A stretch of 33,985 nt of DNA, from positions 1 through 33,985 of the forward strand of contig SVPO01000012.1 of NCBI GenBank assembly GCA_015065795.1, written 5' to 3'. The DNA is from Oscillospiraceae bacterium. Its GTDB lineage: Bacteria > Bacillota > Clostridia > Oscillospirales > Acutalibacteraceae. This document shows, one piece after another, positions 15,091 to 21,766 of the stretch. Position numbers and translations under genes: made by a program. The notes beneath the pieces were generated by a model, which saw only the letters and a list, made by a program, of their open reading frames with translations, had not been told where the DNA came from and did not search any database. How positions within the stretch are numbered: the first letter of the stretch is position 1; every line of letters starts with the position of its first letter.

Positions 15091-16902
15091 TTATCTTCTG
15101 ATGGCTCCTGCCTGACGCTGTCTTGCCTTGAATTCGCGGTAGGCACGCTCGGCAGCCAGTGTGCCGAAGATCAGCAGACCGGCAATCAGCATGACGATGC
15201 CTGCAATCTTTACGCCGGGATTCTCCTTGATGAAATCGCCGGTGCCGGGGCCTTCGCCGGTGCCGCCGTTACCACCGTTGCCGCCATTACCGCCGCCATT
15301 GCCGCCGTCGGGCTTTTCCAGTCCGCCGGGGGTGTTGTTGCCGCCATTACCGCTGCCGCCGGAGGAAGCAGCTTCCACCTTGAGCTTGGCGCTGCCGACG
15401 AAAACTCTGCCTTCGACGGGATACCAGCCGTCAGCCCTGCGCTCGTATTCCTGGAAGGTGACGCGTGCGGTGTAATCACCGGCAGAAAGACCGGCGTAGG
15501 TGGGATCTTCATCGAGCATTTCTTCCATGACTCTGTCGGAAGCTCCGCCGCCGGGCAGATCACGGGAAACGGGAGACTTGCCGGTCATGGTCCAGCCCGA
15601 AGGCAGGTAGCAGAGATCGTCGCCGTCATACCAGCCTCTGATTTCCAGCTGGACCGGCTCGTTGGCCTTGATAACGGATTTGCTGAATTCTGCAGCGTCA
15701 CCGGGAGCGGCAGGAGCGCTGGGCTCCACGACCTCTACGTTGATGGTGCGGCGTTCGACATCGACAGCCCCGTCGATATCCTCGCCCTCGCCGATGGACA
15801 CGACGATGGATGCCTTGCCCACGTCGAGACCCTTGATGGTGACGACAGACTTGTTCTCGTCGAGGACATTCTCCATGGTGACCTCGACACTGTCATCGTT
15901 GGTGTTGACAGCCTCGCCGCAGAAGGAGTTCCTGTGCGCGTCATCCATGGTCACGTTGTAGACCACCTCGGCGGTCTCTCCGACCTCGATAACCAGCTTT
16001 TCGCTGCCCTCGGCAAGCTCGACCTTCTTTACAAAGTCCTCGCTGCCGTCGGTGATGTTGATCTCAAAGGGGAACTCAACAGTTCTGGAAACGCCGTCCT
16101 TCTCAACAGTCAGGGAAACGTCGATAACCGCGGTGTTGCCTGCCGCAATGCCCGCTCTGAAAGCGTAGGAGAAACGGGCGTTTTCGGTATCATCAAGCGC
16201 AGGCACGTTCAGGAAGATGCCCTTGCCGTACTTGTCCTGATCCATGGTTGCGGTACGGGCGGTGATCTTCGCGCCGGAATCATTGATGAAGTTCGCCAGA
16301 GAAGTCACCTTTCCGTCACCGGTCAGCACATAAATGGTGTTGAGCAGATCAACATTCTGCTCGGTGAGGAGAATATCCTGCACCTCATCCTGAGTGAAGG
16401 AATGGCTGGGATAGCCGTAGAGGAAATCCAGCTCGAAGCAGCTGCAGGCTTTGCAGCGCGCGCCGTCCTTGTAGCACCATACACCGTAGAGGCTGTCGGT
16501 GCAGCCGCCGCAGTCGGGGCAGGTCTCGCAGATGTCGGCGATGTGCTCGTGGCAGTTGTGCTCGTCGCACCATTCTTCCTCGGCGTCGTAATTCTCGCTG
16601 CCGCAGAAGGAGCACTTATCCTCCTCAACAGGCGCGTCACCGGGGGTGACCACTTCGTCATCGTCGGCATCGCCGGGGGTTACAACTTCATCGTCGGCAT
16701 CGCCGGGAGTGACAATCCGGTCGTCATCCTCCGCAGCAACGACGGTGGATGTGACCACTGTCTCGTCGGTGGGAGTGACAACAGCGGCGCCCTCGTCGCC
16801 CTCGGCAGCGTAATAGACCATCATACCGCTGAAGATCAGCAGGATGGAAAAGGCAAGCGCGAACACGCGCATAATATTTTTGGGATTTCTTCGGTTGTTC
16901 AT
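15091..16902 (-). CDS. Anchored surface protein with acidic repeats and a Cys/His cluster
   Basis: 603 residues. An N-terminal signal/TM segment (about 11-31) is followed by an acidic stretch with three VTPGDA(DD) repeats (64-90). Next comes a cluster of 12 cysteines and several histidines (97-155: CSFC, CETCPDCGGC, CKACSC) resembling tandem zinc ribbons. Then come beta-rich domains, one Ig/BIG2-like (about 295-390), a second beta region (400-510), a Gly/Asn linker (GNGGN repeats, about 515-555), a C-terminal TM helix (about 567-588) and a basic tail. An extracytoplasmic zinc-ribbon-like cluster is unusual. No LPXTG is present. The function is not recognised; a structural or adhesive envelope protein is likely. 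Start at ATG 16902 with GGGAGGT 8 nt upstream. Confidence 0.8.
   Translation of the reverse strand: MNNRRNPKNIMRVFALAFSILLIFSGMMVYYAAEGDEGAAVVTPTDETVVTSTVVAAEDDDRIVTPGDADDEVVTPGDADDDEVVTPGDAPVEEDKCSFCGSENYDAEEEWCDEHNCHEHIADICETCPDCGGCTDSLYGVWCYKDGARCKACSCFELDFLYGYPSHSFTQDEVQDILLTEQNVDLLNTIYVLTGDGKVTSLANFINDSGAKITARTATMDQDKYGKGIFLNVPALDDTENARFSYAFRAGIAAGNTAVIDVSLTVEKDGVSRTVEFPFEINITDGSEDFVKKVELAEGSEKLVIEVGETAEVVYNVTMDDAHRNSFCGEAVNTNDDSVEVTMENVLDENKSVVTIKGLDVGKASIVVSIGEGEDIDGAVDVERRTINVEVVEPSAPAAPGDAAEFSKSVIKANEPVQLEIRGWYDGDDLCYLPSGWTMTGKSPVSRDLPGGGASDRVMEEMLDEDPTYAGLSAGDYTARVTFQEYERRADGWYPVEGRVFVGSAKLKVEAASSGGSGNGGNNTPGGLEKPDGGNGGGNGGNGGNGGTGEGPGTGDFIKENPGVKIAGIVMLIAGLLIFGTLAAERAYREFKARQRQAGAIRR
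16625..16725 (-). repeat. Tandem repeat coding for VTPGDADD
   Basis: Three imperfect units of 24-27 nt encode VTPGDA followed by Asp/Glu, between the TM segment and the cysteine cluster of the surface protein. VTPTDE nearby may be a decayed unit. Confidence 0.8.
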
Positions 16903-16970
16903 ATCTCGTTACCTCCCGTTTCTTCCATAAAACAATGCCGCAGCGGACATCGTCATAAATACACAAGATA

Positions 16971-17000
16971 AATATAACACACCTGCTCCGCTGCGGACAA
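16971..17000 (-). promoter_or_regulatory. Promoter of the surface-protein gene
   Basis: TTGTCC (16995-17000), 18 nt, TATATT (16971-16976) on the minus strand. A 9-bp inverted repeat, CGCAGCGGA (16939-16947) with TCCGCTGCG (16987-16995), flanks the -10 and could be an operator. Confidence 0.6.
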
Positions 17001-17082
17001 TGGCTAAATATGAATTTTTTGTTAACTATACCGAAAAATATGTATTAATATGAAAACGGGCACAAGATATGCCTGCTTCTGA

Positions 17083-17619
17083 TCACACGCGTCCTGCAAA
17101 TACGCGGTCGTAACGCTCCTGACAGCTGCGGATGACCTCGATGGCGGCCTCGCGTCCCTGAGGCTCTCCAACCTTGATGGGCTTGCCCTCGAGGGTCTTG
17201 TAGAACTCGAGGAAGTGCTGGATCTTATCCAGAATGTGACGGGGCAGCTCGCTGATGTCCTGATAGTGGTTGTAGGAGGGATCGCCGAAGGGGATGGCGA
17301 TGACCTTTTCGTCAGAGCTGTCGCCGTCGGTCATCATGACCACGCCGATGGGATAGCACTTGACCAGCGTCATGGGGTGAATGGCTTCCTCGCACAGCAC
17401 CAGCACGTCCAGAGGATCGTCGTCGGCGGCGTAGGTACGGGGAATAAAGCCGTAGTTTGCGGGGTAGTTCATGGAGGTGTACAGCACGCGGTCCAGCTTG
17501 AGCATACCGGTCTGCTTGTCCAGCTCGTATTTGTTGCGGCTTCCGCTGGATATCTCGACGCAAGCCATAAAATCTTCGGGGGAAATGCGCTCCTTAGCGA
17601 TGTGATGCCATATATTCAT
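17083..17619 (-). CDS. ppa: Inorganic pyrophosphatase, class I
   Basis: 178 residues, the usual size of soluble family I enzymes that hydrolyse PPi to phosphate and pull biosynthetic reactions forward. The signature DDDPLDVLVL (near 66-75) supplies metal-binding aspartates. EISSGSRNKYELD and NYGFIPRTY are conserved active-site stretches, and the C-terminal FLEFYKTLEGK is typical. Start at ATG 17619 after GAGGAGAG. It has its own promoter. Most Gram-positive Clostridia use the DHH-type family II enzyme or a membrane pump, so a class I enzyme is mildly notable. The call itself is secure. Confidence 0.96.
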   Translation of the reverse strand: MNIWHHIAKERISPEDFMACVEISSGSRNKYELDKQTGMLKLDRVLYTSMNYPANYGFIPRTYAADDDPLDVLVLCEEAIHPMTLVKCYPIGVVMMTDGDSSDEKVIAIPFGDPSYNHYQDISELPRHILDKIQHFLEFYKTLEGKPIKVGEPQGREAAIEVIRSCQERYDRVFAGRV

Positions 17620-17668
17620 ATTTATATACTCTCCTCATATGCTCTCTGGTGCTTTATTCTGCACTAAG

Positions 17669-17697
17669 ATTATATCCGATTTTTGTACCGCGCGCAA
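17669..17697 (-). promoter_or_regulatory. Promoter of ppa
   Basis: TTGCGC (17692-17697), 17 nt, TATAAT (17669-17674) on the minus strand. It is squeezed into the 86 nt behind the LTA-synthase-like gene; I see no terminator between them. Confidence 0.75.
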
Positions 17698-17705
17698 GAC
17701 CGCAG

Positions 17706-19550
17706 TCAGCCGCCGCAGAAAAACTCATCCAGCCTGCCCTCGCCGCCGGCAAGGTTGTTATACAGCAGACAGACGTAATCCTGCAGCGCCTCGGGAAGCT
17801 GTGCCACACCCTGATAGTCGTGCCACTGTCCTTCGGTGTCGTACCAGTCGCCGCCGGAGAGAAACACCGGCACCTGACGGGTCAGCTGCGCCACATAGCT
17901 GTCGTAATCCGAACGGGCAGCGCCGGCGCTCGCCAGCACGCAGGAGCCGAGGGAATGGAGACTGACGTATTCCGGCAGCCAGCTCTCGTCTAAATCGCAG
18001 TTGGACCACACCACATAGGGCGTGCCGCGCAGCCGCAGGTCGGCTTCCTGCTCGGAATATTCCGCGCTGACGATATTATTGGCAAAGCTGGTGGTGTGGT
18101 CGCCCACCATGCACAGCACCACAGGGCGGTCACCCTGCTCGAAGTATTCGATGAGGTCACACAGAGCCTCCGCAGACAGGGAAATACCGGTGAGGTATTC
18201 GTTCATCTGGTCGGTATACTCCCCGTAATCGTCCAGAACGTGAACGAGGTCATCCTCAGGCGGGCAGATCTCATAGCCGCCGTGGTTCTGGATGGTGAGC
18301 AGATAGGCAAAGCGCGGACCGTCACCCATATCCTCGTACCAGTCGATGAGATGCTCGTAGAGGCACCGGTCGGTCTCGTAGCAGCGGTCGGCGTAATACT
18401 CCCGATGGGTAAAGTCAAGATCGGTGTACATCCGGTCAAAGCCCATGTCGGGATAGCCGATGTGGCGGTAATAGTTCTCTCTGTGCTCGGAGTTGACGCT
18501 GATGGTGGAATAGCCCTGCGCCTCCAGTCGGCTGACCACGCTGTCGGTCTGTCCCATATCCAGCGACTGGAAGGGGGTGATGCCCGGGGTCAGGTGCAGG
18601 GAATTGCCTGTGAGGAACTCGTATTCCGAGCAGTTGGTTCCGCCGCCCACCACGGGTGACGTGGCAAAGCCGCGGATGAGATCGTCACGCTGCGCAAAGG
18701 CGGCAAAGGGATCGACATCTGTGCGCAGGTCGGTGACCTGCGACAGGTCGAAATAGCTCTCGTTGAGAATGAAGATAACGTCGGGGGACCGGTCCTGTCC
18801 TGTCAGCTTATCCTGACCGAGGAATTTCTCCGCCGCGGCGGCTGCCTTTTCATCGGAATAGCCCTCGGGGCAGAGCAGCACATCATTCACGGACAGGGCG
18901 TTCTCCAGCAGGCAGCTCAGGGTACCGTAGGTGGTGAGAGGATCCTCCCACTCCCATGTACGGGTGACCTCCGGCTTGATGGGACGGGGTCCGAAGAAGC
19001 CGAAGAATATCATCACAGCAGACAGCAACAGACACGCTGCGCGGACAATTATCCGCTTTCTGTCCCAGCGCTTCTGCCTGAGACCGATACGCCGAAGCAG
19101 GTATATTCCCACCAGTCCTGCCGCAAACAGCAGCACCTGCAGCATAACCGAACGGCTGACCTCCAGCCGGTAACCTGCCAGCACCTCGCCTGTGGTGCCG
19201 ATGTTGCCCACATCCCGTATGCTCACGGGTGTGCCGTGCAGGTCGATGACGTAATGGTTGAGCACGCCGTACACAAATGCAAAGGGCATGGTCACCGCAA
19301 AGGCGATCCACCACCTGCCCGTACACAGCGCAAGCAGCGAATCCAGTGCGAACAGCAGCGAGGTCTCCAGCAGGATGTACACAGGCGCCATGGCTAGGCT
19401 CTCGCGCACGCTCTGGTAGCACATCTGCATGATAAGCCACTGCATCAGCGCCATCAGCGGAACAAGGACGCATACCAGTCCGCTGCTGAAAAACGCGGTG
19501 CTCTCGATCCTGTCTCGCAATCCTTTCAGTTTGTTCAGAAAAGCGCCCAT
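17706..19550 (-). CDS. LTA-synthase-type sulfatase-fold transferase
   Basis: 614 residues. Five TM segments (about 24-45, 55-75, 82-102, 134-152, 168-188) are followed by an extracytoplasmic sulfatase-like domain. Active-site residues fit LtaS: E264 (LNESYFDL), nucleophile T305 (GGGTNCSEYEFLTG), H423 (QNHGGYE), and D484/H485 (GDHTTSF). The expected reaction is transfer of glycerol-phosphate from phosphatidylglycerol to a growing polymer or glycolipid. A related head-group transferase is possible, since substrate cannot be told from motifs. Start at ATG 19550 after AAGGAGAG. It is the last gene of the unit beginning with polA and lies 37 nt after a VanZ-like gene, which suggests a joint envelope role. 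Confidence 0.92.
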   Translation of the reverse strand: MGAFLNKLKGLRDRIESTAFFSSGLVCVLVPLMALMQWLIMQMCYQSVRESLAMAPVYILLETSLLFALDSLLALCTGRWWIAFAVTMPFAFVYGVLNHYVIDLHGTPVSIRDVGNIGTTGEVLAGYRLEVSRSVMLQVLLFAAGLVGIYLLRRIGLRQKRWDRKRIIVRAACLLLSAVMIFFGFFGPRPIKPEVTRTWEWEDPLTTYGTLSCLLENALSVNDVLLCPEGYSDEKAAAAAEKFLGQDKLTGQDRSPDVIFILNESYFDLSQVTDLRTDVDPFAAFAQRDDLIRGFATSPVVGGGTNCSEYEFLTGNSLHLTPGITPFQSLDMGQTDSVVSRLEAQGYSTISVNSEHRENYYRHIGYPDMGFDRMYTDLDFTHREYYADRCYETDRCLYEHLIDWYEDMGDGPRFAYLLTIQNHGGYEICPPEDDLVHVLDDYGEYTDQMNEYLTGISLSAEALCDLIEYFEQGDRPVVLCMVGDHTTSFANNIVSAEYSEQEADLRLRGTPYVVWSNCDLDESWLPEYVSLHSLGSCVLASAGAARSDYDSYVAQLTRQVPVFLSGGDWYDTEGQWHDYQGVAQLPEALQDYVCLLYNNLAGGEGRLDEFFCGG

Positions 19551-19587
19551 GATTCAGCTCTCCTTGCGGTCGGTAATATCCGACCTG

Positions 19588-20043
19588 TCACTGTTTTCCG
19601 GATCCTCTCCTGTCTCCTATGAAATGGCGCACGCCGGGGGGCGTTTTGTCCTGCTTGCCGTTTTTCAGCCTGTGGATGAGCCGTACTATGCCCTTGACGG
19701 CAAGATACACGGCAAAGGCGGCAATAAAGCCCCACACACCGTAGAAAACGTCACGGGTTTCCATCTGCCCTGACCCGCTGACCTTCTGACCCACCTCTAC
19801 CGCAAAGGTGACCACCAGCACCACCGTGAAGGTGTATATCCACGAGATGGCGGTCACACTTCGTTTGGCAAGCCATTTGAACAGCAGCTGCACACAGAAG
19901 AACAGTCCGATGCCGAAAAGTCCCACGACAACAAAGTGCATCTGTTTGTCGTTGAGCCCCCACGACCGTCCGTCGTTGACAGACATCAGCCAGTCGTGCA
20001 GGCGCGCCAGAATATCAGCCAGCCATCTGAGCAGTTTTTCCAT
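19588..20043 (-). CDS. VanZ-like small membrane protein
   Basis: 151 residues, three to four TM segments (about 36-58, 65-88 and 100-120). The pattern NDKQMHF at the first TM, EVGQ after the next and RDVFYGVWGF before the last matches the DKxxHF / ExxQ / D..xNxxG spacing of VanZ-like proteins. These occur in glycopeptide-resistance loci but mostly have unknown envelope roles. The tail is basic and soluble. Start ATG 20043 with GGAGAG upstream. The next gene, 37 nt downstream, is the LTA-synthase-like enzyme. The VanZ relation is a motif reading, not proven. Confidence 0.62.
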   Translation of the reverse strand: MEKLLRWLADILARLHDWLMSVNDGRSWGLNDKQMHFVVVGLFGIGLFFCVQLLFKWLAKRSVTAISWIYTFTVVLVVTFAVEVGQKVSGSGQMETRDVFYGVWGFIAAFAVYLAVKGIVRLIHRLKNGKQDKTPPGVRHFIGDRRGSGKQ

Positions 20044-20120
20044 ACAGGCACTCTCCTTCAGCTATTCGGGGCGGCGCGCGGTTTTATGCGCGCGGCTCCA
20101 GCAGCTTTTTCTGCCGGTCG

Positions 20121-20657
20121 TCAGAAGGTGGTCCTGACGAAATACCCGATCATATCGTAGTCGCCATTTGACCAGTAAAAACGAACATTAAAAAAGAGAT
20201 ACACAGTCTGCCCTGCCCATTCGCTTTCGCCTCTGGCGGTCAGTTCTTCCAGAGGCACATACTCCGCCAGCAGCCTATAATCCTCACTGTAGACATCAAC
20301 GGTTTCTCTGCCCATAATTTCGTAGACATCAACGGTCTCTCCGTCGATTTCCACTTCCTCGCCCACCGCGACGCGAAACTCCGGCGCGCTTCCAAGCTCG
20401 ACAGAGGGAATGTCGTCGGCAAAATCCGAAAGATACTCGTAAATGGACATGGACTTCAGATCCCCGTCTGTAAACTCGCTTCCCCGCTTGCCGGATCTGA
20501 ACGCGGCATGGCATGTGACCGGCGTGCCGTCACTGCCGATCATTTCCGCAGATACTATGGCTTCCTCGCCTGCTTTGGCTTTTCCGCCGCACCCGGAAAG
20601 CGTGGGTATCATGAGCAGCAGGATCATTATCAGGCTGATAACGCGGTATTTTTTCAT
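20121..20657 (-). CDS. Secreted lipoprotein of unknown function
   Basis: 178 residues. A type II signal peptide (MKKYRVISLIMILLLMIPT) ends in the lipobox LSGC, with Cys23 as the lipidated residue. The mature part is acidic with alternating strands (VAVGEEVEIDGETVDVYEI and a near repeat, ETVDVYSEDYRLL). It contains no catalytic motif that I recognise. A perfect AAGGAGGT precedes the ATG at 20657 by 8 nt. It sits between the LRR-like and VanZ-like genes in the polA-led cluster and is likely co-transcribed. Confidence 0.82.
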   Translation of the reverse strand: MKKYRVISLIMILLLMIPTLSGCGGKAKAGEEAIVSAEMIGSDGTPVTCHAAFRSGKRGSEFTDGDLKSMSIYEYLSDFADDIPSVELGSAPEFRVAVGEEVEIDGETVDVYEIMGRETVDVYSEDYRLLAEYVPLEELTARGESEWAGQTVYLFFNVRFYWSNGDYDMIGYFVRTTF

Positions 20658-20739
20658 GTGAGATTACCTCCTTATTATGTTCGCGCATGCTACGCGGATG
20701 TTATGTAATGACAAATAACAGGTGGATTTTATCCGGATA

Positions 20740-21738
20740 TCACAGCTCCATGATTATGCACTCGGGCAGGCTGCGCTGCAGCTCGTTGAGCTCGCCCCGG
20801 GACACGTTCGTGTTGTCCACAAAGAAGGAGCCCAGCCAGTACATATTGCCCAGCACGCCGATGCCGTCCACCTCCATGTTCTTCAGGGTGATGCTCTCCA
20901 GCATGGTGAAGGATGTCAGCGGCGAAAGGTCGGTGACGCTCACTCCGTCCAGCGTCAGCTCGGAAAGGGCAGGCAGACGGCTGAGCTGGGAAAGATCGGT
21001 GATGTGCGCGCCGCTGAGACGCACCGAGGTGGTGTCGTAATCAAACTGCTGACCGTAGATGGTGATGCTCCAGTCCACGTCAAAGCCGTAGAAGGGGGCG
21101 TCCACGCTCAGCTCACGCAGCTCGTCGTCGGTGAGCACCGCGCCCGTGAGATCAACACGGGTCAGGGCAGGCAGCCATTTTTTCGCCGCCGCCAGCTCAC
21201 GTACCGATGCCATATCGTTGGCAGAAAGCACGGTCACGTCCGGAGAAAGACCGCCCAGCACGGGCACTGTCCACTGGATCTTTGCGTAAGGGTAAGCCTG
21301 CCGCAGCTGCTCGTATTCTTCGCAGGATACGCTCAGTCCGGTGAGATTCAGGGAGGATACCCATGGCAGCTCCGATGCAGCTTCTATAAGCCGCTGAGCG
21401 CTCACACCCTGCGCGTCGGTGATGGTCAGATCGGTCTGATTGCAGGGGATGCTCAGTCCGCCCAGATCCACGTTGTAGAGGATGAGGGCGTCGGGGAACA
21501 GCTTGCGCACCAGATCCATCTTGCTCTCACTGATCTCCTCCACGCCCGTCAGGTCGACGACCGTGCCCTTTTCGGTGGTGGTCACATACCGTGCGTACTG
21601 CACGCTGGCGCTCACCGCAGCGGCGGCAAGCAGCACAACTATACCCAGCACCACCCAGCGGATGATCTTTCCGGCAGTGCCTTTTTTCTCATTCTGTACG
21701 GAGATCTCCTTCTCCGTTACAGGTACTTTGTTTTCCAT
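20740..21738 (-). CDS. Membrane-anchored leucine-rich-repeat-like protein
   Basis: 332 residues. A charged N-terminus and one TM helix (about 27-48) precede an extracytoplasmic domain with irregular leucine-rich repeats: LSSLNLTGLSVS-like, LTRVDLTGAVLTDDEL, TSVRLSGAHITDLSQLSRLPALSELTLDGVSVTDL, LESITLKNMEVD. This resembles internalin-type LRRs and suggests protein binding at the cell surface. The ATG at 21738 has AAAGGAG 7 nt before it. It begins 28 nt after the polA stop, so it is probably read from the polA promoter. Placing a surface LRR protein behind DNA polymerase I is unusual. No ligand can be named. Confidence 0.78.
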   Translation of the reverse strand: MENKVPVTEKEISVQNEKKGTAGKIIRWVVLGIVVLLAAAAVSASVQYARYVTTTEKGTVVDLTGVEEISESKMDLVRKLFPDALILYNVDLGGLSIPCNQTDLTITDAQGVSAQRLIEAASELPWVSSLNLTGLSVSCEEYEQLRQAYPYAKIQWTVPVLGGLSPDVTVLSANDMASVRELAAAKKWLPALTRVDLTGAVLTDDELRELSVDAPFYGFDVDWSITIYGQQFDYDTTSVRLSGAHITDLSQLSRLPALSELTLDGVSVTDLSPLTSFTMLESITLKNMEVDGIGVLGNMYWLGSFFVDNTNVSRGELNELQRSLPECIIMEL

Positions 21739-21766
21739 TTTCGTTCTCCTTTGTCTGCGGCGGTTA

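Noticed and set aside
15230-15360. Collagen-like or CRISPR-like repeat
   Set aside because: The short repeats encode a Gly/Asn-rich linker inside the surface protein, with no spacer structure.
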